Shown here piece after piece: positions 7,707-14,952 of a stretch of 16,992 nucleotides of DNA (the first letter of the stretch is position 1; each line of letters opens with the position of its first letter). A model generated the notes under the pieces. It had not been told where the DNA came from. It made no database searches and saw nothing but the letters and a program-made list of their open reading frames with translations. A program made the translations under genes and the position numbers. Source of the DNA: JAZLGI01 sp045616225 (lineage in GTDB: Bacteria; Spirochaetota; Spirochaetia; Sphaerochaetales; Sphaerochaetaceae); the NCBI GenBank assembly GCA_045616225.1, contig JAZLGI010000017.1:1-16992 (forward strand), in the 5' to 3' direction.

Positions 7707-9143
7707 TCAGTCAATAAAAGCTGATGGAGCCGGCTCTACATTCTTCTTCCATTCAATAGCATTGACAATGAAGAATGTTACAACGCTTACGAGACAACCA
7801 AATACTACCGGCATGAGGTAATTTGTGATTGCAACACCGTTTGAAGCAAGAATCTGCCAGAAGATAAAACCGGCTGTGCCTGTAATGATAGATACAAGAC
7901 CTGAGTTCTTTGTTGCTCTTGGAATAACAAGACCAAGACCATAAGCAGCAAAAGGACCTGCACAACGGATACCAAATGCAAATGTATTCATTGTTGTAAT
8001 TGGAACACCTGCAAATGAGATAACCATAGCAACTGCACAGCAGATAACGTTACAAAGTCTTGTTGCTCTGACTTCTGCCATACCTTCAAGAGTTTTTCCG
8101 CTATATGGCTTGTAAAGGTCATTGATAATCATTGTTGACATACAAAGAAGGTTAGAGTCAGCAGATGACATTGTTGCAGAAATAATAGCTGCAGAAACAA
8201 CACCTGTAATGATTGTAGGAGCAAATGCCTGTGTTACAGCCATCATTGCGTTTGAACCGTTGGCTGCGAGGTTTGGAAGAGAATCCTTAACTGCAAGAGC
8301 TGCAAGACCAAGAAGTGTAGGGAAAGCTGACATAGCTGCCATAAGAACAGCAGAAACAAATGAAGCTTTTCTTGCTGTTGCTTCGTCCTTAGCAGTCTCA
8401 AATCTTGAAATCATTTCAGGACCTGAAAGGAAGGTACAGAAATAGTTAAAGATGTAACCGATAATGTAAGCCCAACCAATCTTTGTGAAGCTTGTCTGAC
8501 CTGCAGGAAGCTTAGCAGAAATTGCTGCCCATCCGCCACAACCGGCAATAACGATAGGAGTTGCAACTGCAAGACCAACAAGAATGATGAGGAACTGTAC
8601 AAGGTCAGAAATCTGGTCTGCAATCATTCCACCAAATGTTGTGTAAAGGATAATGATGATACCAGCAATAATCATACAAGCCTTTGTATTGAGACCTGTA
8701 AGTGTTGCAACTACAGAACCTGATGCTGCAACCTGAGAAGATGTGAGACAGAAAAGAGCAAGAATGTTGAGAACTGCTGCAAAGCCGGAACTGAACTTTC
8801 CAAATCTTCTTCCTACAACTTCAGGAATTGTGACAGCCATTGTCTTTCTGATTTTTGGAGCAAAGTATGCAAGAGGAATCATTGCAATTGAAGCTGCAAG
8901 GACATACCACATTGCACTCATACCCCAGGAACCAAATGCCTTCTGGGCAAGTCCTGTTGTACAACCACCGCCAATGTTATTAGCGGAGAGAGAGAATGCT
9001 ACCATGAAGATACCCATTCTTCTTCCGGCGAGCATATAATCGTCAGCACCCTTAATCTTAAGTTTGCCTACTACAAAACCAACGACGAGCATACCTACGA
9101 GGTATCCTACTACGATGATCAAAGCACTTGTGTTTACTACCAT
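7707..9143 (-). CDS. Sodium:solute symporter, SSS family
   Basis: The 478-aa, very hydrophobic protein has about 13 predicted helices and the layout of the solute:sodium symporter family. It has a polar loop NNIGGGCTTGLAQKA (55-69) after the second helix, a conserved YTTFGG with following DLVQ, and ISATMSSADSNLLCMSTMI in the sodium-site region near residue 325. These proteins import sugars, amino acids, nucleosides, vitamins or carboxylates with sodium; the substrate here is not readable. AAGGAG lies about 7 nt before the ATG at 9143. The gene is apparently monocistronic: it has a terminator, and a large inverted repeat lies upstream at 9194-9231. Confidence 0.93.
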   Translation of the reverse strand: MVVNTSALIIVVGYLVGMLVVGFVVGKLKIKGADDYMLAGRRMGIFMVAFSLSANNIGGGCTTGLAQKAFGSWGMSAMWYVLAASIAMIPLAYFAPKIRKTMAVTIPEVVGRRFGKFSSGFAAVLNILALFCLTSSQVAASGSVVATLTGLNTKACMIIAGIIIILYTTFGGMIADQISDLVQFLIILVGLAVATPIVIAGCGGWAAISAKLPAGQTSFTKIGWAYIIGYIFNYFCTFLSGPEMISRFETAKDEATARKASFVSAVLMAAMSAFPTLLGLAALAVKDSLPNLAANGSNAMMAVTQAFAPTIITGVVSAAIISATMSSADSNLLCMSTMIINDLYKPYSGKTLEGMAEVRATRLCNVICCAVAMVISFAGVPITTMNTFAFGIRCAGPFAAYGLGLVIPRATKNSGLVSIITGTAGFIFWQILASNGVAITNYLMPVVFGCLVSVVTFFIVNAIEWKKNVEPAPSAFID

Positions 9144-9193
9144 AAAACACTCCTTAACTAGTATGAGAAAAGATTAGCATAGTGAAAATCTCA

Positions 9194-9231
9194 ACGCAAT
9201 TATTTATATTATAAATATTAATTGATTGCGT
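9194..9231. promoter_or_regulatory. Nested inverted repeat upstream of the SSS symporter
   Basis: ACGCAAT (9194-9200) and ATTGCGT (9225-9231) are perfect 7-bp inverted arms. Between them TATTTATATTATAAATA (9201-9217) is itself a perfect 17-bp palindrome and contains a minus-strand TATAAT. A second possible promoter, TTGCGT with TAATCT 17 bp later, begins in the left arm. The position, 50-90 bp before the symporter start, suits an operator over its promoter. Confidence 0.5.
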
Positions 9232-9244
9232 AATAGTTAAAAAA

Positions 9245-9829
9245 TCATAGAGATGAAATGAGTTTTACCGCATTAATTACAGCTTGAATTCCCAAAATCA
9301 AGGCAAAACCAATATTAAAAATCTTAGTATTTTTGTTATAAATACCTGAAAGAGCAGCTCCTGCCAAAGCCCAAACGGTAGAACAGAAGAGACAAATTGC
9401 AGGAATAATTAAAGTCACAAACAATCCGTGAATCCCAGAAGTTCTGATATCCAGAACATACATAGATACAGCTGTAACACCCAGCATGAGAACCTTTACA
9501 TTTACAAATTGCATAAGAAAGCCTGTCTTGAAATCCCCGCTTTTACTTCCAATGGAAATCTGCCCTTTTGTAGCAAGACAATAAGAAAGATAAAGCAAAT
9601 AAACTATTCCCAAAACTTGAAGAACAGTCTTAACAGAAGGAATGACTGAAATTAAAGCCCAGACGAGCAAATATGCAATAACATCTACCGTTGCAGTTCC
9701 TGCAAACATTCCCAAATTAAGAGTCATACACTTTGGAAAACCTTTCTGAGACGCATTGGAAAGACTTACTATGCAGTTTGGTCCCGGAGTTATTGCCGTA
9801 ACAAAAATGTAAAGAATAAACTCAAACAT
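9245..9829 (-). CDS. LysE/RhtB family amino-acid exporter
   Basis: The 194-aa protein has six predicted membrane helices and the family hallmark TPGPN at 14-18, right after the first helix. LysE/RhtB proteins export amino acids such as lysine, homoserine or threonine. The start at 9829 is fixed by the family, since TPGPN normally lies about 15 residues in. It has no Shine-Dalgarno, but a TAGAAT box ends 6 nt before the ATG, so the mRNA is probably leaderless. Its promoter overlaps that of the divergent gene at 9879. The gene ends just before the promoter region of the SSS symporter; no strong terminator is visible between them. Confidence 0.9.
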   Translation of the reverse strand: MFEFILYIFVTAITPGPNCIVSLSNASQKGFPKCMTLNLGMFAGTATVDVIAYLLVWALISVIPSVKTVLQVLGIVYLLYLSYCLATKGQISIGSKSGDFKTGFLMQFVNVKVLMLGVTAVSMYVLDIRTSGIHGLFVTLIIPAICLFCSTVWALAGAALSGIYNKNTKIFNIGFALILGIQAVINAVKLISSL

Positions 9830-9835
9830 GGCAAA

Positions 9836-9864
9836 ATTCTACTTGCCTGCTGAATGTTTGTAAA
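9836..9864 (-). promoter_or_regulatory. LysE gene promoter, leaderless geometry
   Basis: On the minus strand TTTACA (9864-9859, 5 of 6) and TAGAAT (9841-9836, 5 of 6) are spaced by 17 bp. Six nucleotides (TTTGCC) then lead to the ATG at 9829. It overlaps the opposite promoter for 9879 by 22 bp. Confidence 0.6.
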
Positions 9865-9871
9865 CTAATGT
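9843..9871 (+). promoter_or_regulatory. Promoter of the 145-aa gene, leaderless geometry
   Basis: TTGCCT (9843-9848) and TAATGT (9866-9871) are spaced by 17 bp, and 7 nt separate the -10 box from the ATG at 9879. An AGG ends only 1 nt before the ATG, too close to act as a Shine-Dalgarno. Confidence 0.5.
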
Positions 9872-9878
9872 TTTAGGT

Positions 9879-10316
9879 ATGGATACAAAAGAAATACTCT
9901 CTCAACTTGAAAACAGATTCTCAAAAAAGATTTCATGGTACCTGTTTTCTCCTTTTTATGCAGACACAGAAGGAAATATTTCTGAAGACGGTGTTCTACT
10001 TTTTAACATAGACACTCGCTTTCACTGTTATAATCAAAATATAGACACTTCTTTTGACGCAATTGATGTACTTACTATAGAGCATGCAAAGAAAGAAAAT
10101 GTTATGGCTTTTCTGTCAGGAGGAAACTCAAAACTTAAATGTATGGGAACTCTCCCTGCTGTTTTCTGTGACAGTGTAGATGTCATTGAACTGGACAACA
10201 AGAGAACTGTTTTTCTTAAGATAAAGGGAACCCAGTTTAAACAGATGTTAAAAATTGCCGCAAGCAAGCAAAAATACTCAATGGAAGAGTACAACAGAAG
10301 CAGAACTCAAATCTAA
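9879..10316 (+). CDS. Hypothetical protein, 145 aa
   Basis: I do not recognise a family. The protein looks soluble, with no signal peptide or membrane helix. It has an aromatic-rich segment near residues 20-27 (WYLFSPFY), three cysteines (50, 88, 97), an SGGNSK loop (80-85) and a lysine-rich C-terminus (112-145). Alternating hydrophobic stretches suggest a small alpha/beta domain. The reading frame has codon use like its neighbours and its own promoter, so it is probably real. It is divergent from the LysE gene (49 bp between start codons), and its stop codon overlaps that of the convergent oxidoreductase (CTAA, 10313-10316). A role linked to the exporter is possible but not shown. Confidence 0.7.
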   Translation: MDTKEILSQLENRFSKKISWYLFSPFYADTEGNISEDGVLLFNIDTRFHCYNQNIDTSFDAIDVLTIEHAKKENVMAFLSGGNSKLKCMGTLPAVFCDSVDVIELDNKRTVFLKIKGTQFKQMLKIAASKQKYSMEEYNRSRTQI

Positions 10317-11860
10317 GCCTTTTCTGCAATCTTTTCTGCACACCTTATTCCGTCTATTGCTGCACTCACGATTCCGCCTGCATAGCCTGCCCCTTCTCCG
10401 CAAGGATAGAGGTTTTGGGTGTTTATACTCTCCAATGTTTCTGAGTTTCTTACTATTCTCACAGGAGAAGATGTTCTTGTCTCTGTTCCTATAAGAACAG
10501 CATCATTTGTCATAAACTGGGGAGCCTGACGTGAGAAAGCTTTGAAACCTTCTTTAAGAGATTCGGAAACAAAATCAGGAAGTACTTCTTTTAAGTCGTA
10601 TGTGGTAAGTCCCGGTGAGTAACTGGATTTAGGAAGATTGGCACTCACTTTTGAATTGACAAAATCCACCATTCTCTGAGAAGGAGCCTTCTGTGTTTTG
10701 CCTGCACTGAGCCATGTTTTTCTTTCCAGACTTTCCTGCATTCTCATCATTGAAAGCGGGTCTTTTGAATCAAGAATTTCCAGAGGTATTTCAACTACCA
10801 TGCCGCTGTTTGCCCATACAGAACCTCTGTTTGAAGGTGACATTCCGTTTACAACTACCTGTTCTTTATCAGAAGCTGCAGGAACTACAAATCCTCCGGG
10901 ACACATACAGAAAGAATAGACTCCAATTCTTGAAAACTTTGAACATGATACCTGGCTCACAAAACTGTACTCTGCCGCAGGAAGGTATTCTCCCCTTCCG
11001 TTTGGATTATGGTATTGTATGCAATCTATAAGGTGCTGAGGGTGTTCCAGTCTAACTCCCATAGCAATGCTTTTTGATTCAATGGCAATGCCTTTTTCTT
11101 CAAGCATTTCAAAAGTATCTCTGGCTGCATTTCCAATTGCAAGTATCACAGACCCAAGATAGCAATTTTCTTCTCCTGTACAAAGATTTTTTGTCACAAC
11201 ACCCTTACAGATGTCGTTTTCAATAACAAGGGAAATAACCTGAGTTTCAAAAAGGACAAGACCTCCGTGGGAAACAATGTCTTTTCTCATGTTTTCTATA
11301 ATCTTTGGAAGTTTATCTGTTCCTATGTGGGGATGTGCATCATATAAAATAGACGGATTTGCTCCGTACTTTACAAATGTTCCCAGTACTTTTTCATTGT
11401 CTCCGCGCTTTTTGCTTCTTGTAAACAGTTTTCCGTCTGAGTAAGTCCCAGCTCCGCCTTCTCCAAAGCTGTAATTGGAAATTGGGTTTACTATTCCTTT
11501 TGTGGAAATTCCGGCAATGTCCACTCTTCTTGAATGAACATCTTTTCCGCGTTCTATGAGTATTGGTTTTATTCCTTTTTCAAGAAGGGTAAGGCTTGCA
11601 AACAGTCCTGCAGGACCGCTTCCAACAACAATTGCCTGTTTTAAAGAATCAGTTGAGTCTTTTAAATCTATGAAAGTTTCTTGTTTTGAATCGGGTTCTA
11701 TTCTGCATGAGATATCTACAAATATGTCTTTTCTTCTGGCGTCTATTGACCTTCTGAGGATTATGAAGTTGTCGTCTTGGCCCAATCCAAGAGCTTTTCT
11801 GATTTGTCCGTCGTTAAAGCCTTTGTCCGGTGTCAGTCTAAGATTTACGTCCCTTTGCAT
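10313..11860 (-). CDS. FAD-dependent oxidoreductase (COG2509-like)
   Basis: The 515-aa protein has an N-terminal region of about 75 residues, then the dinucleotide-binding GSGPAG (80-85) of a Rossmann FAD domain. It ends with a typical C-terminal FAD contact, PCGEGAGYAGGIVSAAIDG (about 487-505). The motifs FGEGGAGTYSDGK and CMCPGG in the middle are characteristic of the uncharacterised flavoprotein group COG2509. The reaction of this group is unknown to me. AAGG lies about 7 nt before the ATG at 11860, which is only 3 nt after the stop of the ABC ATPase gene, so it belongs to the importer operon and might act on the imported compound (inference). No signal peptide is seen. Confidence 0.85.
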   Translation of the reverse strand: MQRDVNLRLTPDKGFNDGQIRKALGLGQDDNFIILRRSIDARRKDIFVDISCRIEPDSKQETFIDLKDSTDSLKQAIVVGSGPAGLFASLTLLEKGIKPILIERGKDVHSRRVDIAGISTKGIVNPISNYSFGEGGAGTYSDGKLFTRSKKRGDNEKVLGTFVKYGANPSILYDAHPHIGTDKLPKIIENMRKDIVSHGGLVLFETQVISLVIENDICKGVVTKNLCTGEENCYLGSVILAIGNAARDTFEMLEEKGIAIESKSIAMGVRLEHPQHLIDCIQYHNPNGRGEYLPAAEYSFVSQVSCSKFSRIGVYSFCMCPGGFVVPAASDKEQVVVNGMSPSNRGSVWANSGMVVEIPLEILDSKDPLSMMRMQESLERKTWLSAGKTQKAPSQRMVDFVNSKVSANLPKSSYSPGLTTYDLKEVLPDFVSESLKEGFKAFSRQAPQFMTNDAVLIGTETRTSSPVRIVRNSETLESINTQNLYPCGEGAGYAGGIVSAAIDGIRCAEKIAEKA

Positions 11861-11863
11861 GTG

Positions 11864-12538
11864 TTACCTTGTCAATGCGTCATAGATTCTGCTGTAATAT
11901 TCTGCACAATTCTTAGTGTTTCTGGTGGACCTTTCCAGAGAAATGTCAAATTCTGTCACCTTATGCATGGGATTTGAATTTACAATTAAAATTTTGTCCG
12001 CAGCCAAACAGGCTTCTGTAATGTCGTGTGTTACCCAAAGGACTGTCTTTCTTTCTTTTTCCCATACTTTCACAAACTCTTTTGCAAGCTTATTGCGCAA
12101 CCTCACATCAAGGCTTTGAAACGGTTCATCCATTAGAATTATTTCAGAAGGATATGAAAAGGCTCTTGCTATGGCTACTCTTTGTTTCATTCCTCCTGAC
12201 AGCTCAGACGGATAGGAAAACAAATAATCAGAAAGTCCTACTCCTGAAAGGGACTCTTTTGCTTTCTCAACGTTTCCATTAAGCACAATTGAAACATTTT
12301 CAAGAACAGTCTTCCACGGAAGAAGCCTAGGCTCCTGGAAAAGATAACTTACCTTATGTTCTGACTCAAAAACTCCGCAATTTGGGGTCAACAGTCCTGC
12401 AATAACATTTAACAGTGTTGTCTTTCCGCAGCCGGAAGCCCCAAGGATACAGGTAATCTTATTATCCGGGAAATCAAAGGAAAAATTATCAAGAACCGTT
12501 CTGTTTTCAAAACTCAAACTTATATCTTTGACAATCAT
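11864..12538 (-). CDS. ABC importer ATPase, NitT/TauT (SsuB/ThiZ-like) type
   Basis: The 224-aa ATPase has Walker A GASGCGKTT (33-41), Q-loop FQEP (67-70), signature LSGGMKQR (113-120), Walker B IILMDEPF (133-140) and H171 of the H-loop (VTHD). The FQEPRLLPW segment and SLDVRLR are typical of ATPases that serve nitrate, taurine, sulfonate or thiamine-precursor importers. It energises uptake through the neighbouring permease and sits on the inner membrane face. Its ATG overlaps the permease stop in ATGA (12535-12538), a sign of translational coupling. It is slightly shorter than many homologues (about 240-260 aa) but keeps every motif. Confidence 0.93.
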   Translation of the reverse strand: MIVKDISLSFENRTVLDNFSFDFPDNKITCILGASGCGKTTLLNVIAGLLTPNCGVFESEHKVSYLFQEPRLLPWKTVLENVSIVLNGNVEKAKESLSGVGLSDYLFSYPSELSGGMKQRVAIARAFSYPSEIILMDEPFQSLDVRLRNKLAKEFVKVWEKERKTVLWVTHDITEACLAADKILIVNSNPMHKVTEFDISLERSTRNTKNCAEYYSRIYDALTR

Positions 12539-13278
12539 TTCTTTTTCCCCCTGCCGGAAACAGCATCAAAAATTAAATCTCCAATTGCTGTAAGAAGAAT
12601 GGCAACCAGCGTCCAGGCAAAAACTTGTGAAGTTTCCAGATTTATCTGTGAAATCTGCATAGACCTTCCTACCCCGTACTTTGGAACTGTAAGTACCTCT
12701 GCAGCAATAACAACTTTCCAAATCATTGAAAGTGTCTGTTTTGCCCCTGTTATGATAAATGGTTTTAGTGATGGAAGAATTAAATTCCTTGTTTTGTCTT
12801 TCCCTGATATTCCGTAAATAAAGCACATCTGTTCAAGCTTTGAGTCAATGGATTTATACCCGTTTACAACTTGAACAAACATTACCGGAAATGCCATGAG
12901 AAAAGCAGAAACAATAGGCACTGTCCCTGTTTTAAACCACAAAAAGGCAATAAGTATGACACTCATTACAGGAGTTGCCTTAAAGACGGTAATCAAAGGT
13001 TTTATTGCCTCTCCTACAATTATATTCTTACCTGCTACTATTCCGCAGACAGTTCCGAAAATTGTAATGACAACAAAACTTAAGAGCGCTCTGAATAATG
13101 TGACAAGAACATTCATTAAAAACTTTCTTGAAACAAAGAGAGTGCCTACGGTTTTTAATACAGAAAACGGATCCGGCAAAATTATCTCTGCTCCAATTGT
13201 CAAGGAGGCAAGCCACCATAAAAGTACAAGACAAAGAGAAGAGATAATTGAAACCAGGTTATAGTTCTTTTTAATCAA
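12535..13278 (-). CDS. ABC importer permease, SsuC/ThiX type
   Basis: The 247-aa protein has about six membrane helices and the binding-protein-dependent permease domain. The coupling region around VVIAAEVLTVPKYGVGRSM (near residues 188-206) is typical of SsuC/TauC/ThiX permeases. It forms the membrane channel for the binding protein and ATPase encoded on each side. The start is a TTG at 13278 that overlaps the binding-protein stop in TTGA; an AGAGGA about 10 nt upstream may help, and reinitiation is likely. No better ATG is present near the expected N-terminus. It overlaps the ATPase gene by 4 bp. Confidence 0.92.
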   Translation of the reverse strand: MIKKNYNLVSIISSLCLVLLWWLASLTIGAEIILPDPFSVLKTVGTLFVSRKFLMNVLVTLFRALLSFVVITIFGTVCGIVAGKNIIVGEAIKPLITVFKATPVMSVILIAFLWFKTGTVPIVSAFLMAFPVMFVQVVNGYKSIDSKLEQMCFIYGISGKDKTRNLILPSLKPFIITGAKQTLSMIWKVVIAAEVLTVPKYGVGRSMQISQINLETSQVFAWTLVAILLTAIGDLIFDAVSGRGKKK

Positions 13279-14162
13279 TACCAGAAGTCCTCTTCAGGAA
13301 CCTTGTTTCCAATTGCTTCAGGTGCAAGGCTCATAAGAGTATTATAGTACACTGAAACAGAATCTTTTGCATCATTTCCTGTTTTGAAAACAAGGGCGCA
13401 ATCTTTAATTGCAGGAGTAGCCAGTGAAGCTTTCATGATTCCAAGGCCCTCAATTCTCTCTCCGGCTTTTGCAGGATTTTCAAGAACCTTTTTCACAGAG
13501 TCTTTGTAAAGCTCTATGGCTTGTTTCAACAAAGAAGGATACTCAGATGCAAATTCATCAGTGGCAACAAGTATGCTCATTGGATATTTGTCATTGGAAG
13601 TAAGTTTTTCCCAATCTTCCTGAACGTCATAAACAACTTTTACATTTGAATTCTTAGACAGAACCATGGAAACAAAAGGTTGAGGCAAAATTGCAAGCGA
13701 GGTCTTGCCTGCAATAAGAAGTTGAGCAAGCTGAGCCGGAGCATTTATGCTGTAATCCAACTCAAAATCTTTATACAACAATTGTGCCATATGGTCAGGA
13801 GTTCCGCCAATTCCCGGAACGGAAAGTGTTTTTGAATTTTCATCTGTTCCAAGAACTTTTAGCATTCCCTCTCCTACTACGGCAATTGCTTTAATACCAA
13901 TACCCTTGTTAAAAAGGGCTGCAGCAGTGTTTGCCGGCAAGACTGCCATATCAAGCTCACCATTTATGAGCTTTGAAACTGCTTCATTTGGAGAAGGATA
14001 AATTTCAGGTATAACAGGCAAATCTACAAAAGATGCAGAAAATCCTGTAGGACCTTGCATTACCGCCAACCTAACCGTGTCTTTTTTTTCCTTTACTCCT
14101 TCTGCAAATGCAAAGGATGTCAAGAACAAAAGGCAAAAAAGAATAATTGATAATTTTTTCAT
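13275..14162 (-). CDS. ABC importer substrate-binding protein, NMT1/SsuA-like
   Basis: From the ATG at 14162 the product is 295 aa. It has a clear Sec signal peptide: KK, a hydrophobic core to residue 17, and AFA|EG cleavage after residue 20. There is no lipobox cysteine at the cleavage site, so it is probably periplasmic, not a lipoprotein. The mature part has the two-lobe plan of NMT1-like binding proteins, with LINGELDMAVLPANTAAALF (about 67-86) being the usual ligand-pocket strand. Substrates of this group include sulfonates, nitrate and thiamine precursors; this one is undetermined. The frame continues to 14222, but GGAGG 7 nt before 14162 and the promoter at 14191-14219 fix the start. 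It is the first gene of a four-gene operon. Confidence 0.9.
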   Translation of the reverse strand: MKKLSIILFCLLFLTSFAFAEGVKEKKDTVRLAVMQGPTGFSASFVDLPVIPEIYPSPNEAVSKLINGELDMAVLPANTAAALFNKGIGIKAIAVVGEGMLKVLGTDENSKTLSVPGIGGTPDHMAQLLYKDFELDYSINAPAQLAQLLIAGKTSLAILPQPFVSMVLSKNSNVKVVYDVQEDWEKLTSNDKYPMSILVATDEFASEYPSLLKQAIELYKDSVKKVLENPAKAGERIEGLGIMKASLATPAIKDCALVFKTGNDAKDSVSVYYNTLMSLAPEAIGNKVPEEDFWY

Positions 14163-14180
14163 TATTCGCCTCCGTTTATC

Positions 14181-14302
14181 TACCGATAGTAATATACCGA
14201 CTAACAAACAAAAGGACAACAAACTGTCTTTTTTTCAAATTGTCTTTTTCTTGTTGTTTTTGTTGTTTCTTGTTGCAGAATGTTGTTTTTTATTTATCGG
14301 TA
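14181..14302. promoter_or_regulatory. Three TATCGGTA-type boxes between importer operon and xpt
   Basis: TACCGATA lies at 14181-14188 and TACCGA at 14195-14200, two same-strand copies 14 bp apart over the importer start site and -10 box. An inverted copy, TATCGGTA, lies at 14295-14302 directly ahead of the xpt -35 box. Such placement suits a shared DNA-binding regulator. Between them, 14221-14290 is unusually rich in T and G with repeated TTGTTG; I see no gene there. Confidence 0.4.
14191..14219 (-). promoter_or_regulatory. Promoter of the ABC importer operon
   Basis: On the minus strand TTGTCC (14219-14214) and TATATT (14196-14191) are separated by 17 bp. RNA should start near 14184 and give a leader of about 22 nt that includes GGAGG. 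Two TACCGA boxes overlap the -10 region and the start site. Confidence 0.65.
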
Positions 14303-14354
14303 TTGAAAGATTTTCTTATTTAGTATTTTAATAAAGAGCAATACTTAATATTGC
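14303..14354 (+). promoter_or_regulatory. xpt promoter and start-site inverted repeat
   Basis: TTGAAA (14303-14308) and TTTAAT (14327-14332) are separated by 18 bp, so RNA would start near 14339. Exactly there lies GCAATACTTAATATTGC (14338-14354), a perfect 6-bp inverted repeat with a 5-nt loop. It could be an operator or a 5' mRNA stem-loop. The leader is only about 29 nt, too short for a purine riboswitch. Confidence 0.45.
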
Positions 14355-14367
14355 TGAGGTACTCAAA

Positions 14368-14952
14368 ATGCACCTTTTAGAAGAAAAGATTCGTCAGGAA
14401 GGTAAAGTTCTTCCGGGAGACATCATTAAAATTGACGGATTTTTGAATCATCGTGTAGACACAGTTTTCTTGGAAGAAGTTGCGTCTGAATTCAAGAAAA
14501 TCTTTGATATTTCAAAAGTAACTGTAATTTTAACAGCAGAGGCAAGCGGGATTCCTGTGGCAACAATTTGCGCTCACAAATACGGACTCCCGCTTATTTT
14601 TGCAAAAAAAGCCAAGAGTGATAACATAGAAAGCGGTCTCTACAAAAGCGAAGTCTTTTCTTACACATACAAAAAAACATTTACCTTAATTGTCTCAAAG
14701 GAATGGTTAAAGCCGGAAGACCATGTTTTAATCATTGATGACTTTATGGCAAAAGGGCATGCAGTTCACGGGCTGATAGACATTGTAAAAGAAGCCGGTG
14801 CAACACTTGAAGGAATTGGCGTTGCTGTGGAAAAAGGTTTCCAGGGCGGCGGAGATGCCTTAAGAGAACAACCGGAACTTAATTATCATGCTCTTGCTGT
14901 AATAGAAAAGGCAGAACCGGGTAACATTTTATTCAGAAAGGAGAATCTGTAA
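14368..14952 (+). CDS. xpt: Xanthine phosphoribosyltransferase
   Basis: The 194-aa enzyme joins xanthine to PRPP to give XMP, for purine salvage in the cytoplasm. Length and order match Xpt of Bacillus type. The N-terminus MHLLEEKIRQEGKVLPGDIIK (1-21) is characteristic, as is the LTAEASGIPVA loop (55-65). The PRPP-binding stretch VLIIDDFMAKGHA (120-132) has the expected double Asp, with AKGH where Bacillus has ANGQ. KGFQGGGDALR (156-166) is the usual C-terminal loop. GAGG lies 9 nt before the ATG. The stop overlaps the guaA start by one base (TAATG), so the product XMP would be used by the next enzyme. There is no purine riboswitch, unlike the well-known xpt leader of Bacillus. Confidence 0.93.
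   Translation: MHLLEEKIRQEGKVLPGDIIKIDGFLNHRVDTVFLEEVASEFKKIFDISKVTVILTAEASGIPVATICAHKYGLPLIFAKKAKSDNIESGLYKSEVFSYTYKKTFTLIVSKEWLKPEDHVLIIDDFMAKGHAVHGLIDIVKEAGATLEGIGVAVEKGFQGGGDALREQPELNYHALAVIEKAEPGNILFRKENL

Noticed and set aside
8122..8445. Plus-strand open frame of 107 codons opposite the SSS symporter
   Set aside because: It lies wholly inside the strongly supported symporter gene, and its residues reflect reverse reading of hydrophobic codons. No ribosome site or family match is seen.
14163..14222. Longer N-terminus of the substrate-binding protein from 14222
   Set aside because: It would put 20 residues before a perfect signal peptide and run through the promoter. GGAGG before 14162 decides the start.
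14339..14367. Purine riboswitch ahead of xpt
   Set aside because: The predicted leader is about 29 nt and contains one small hairpin; the three-way-junction aptamer would need roughly 65 nt or more, and its conserved core is not seen even further upstream.
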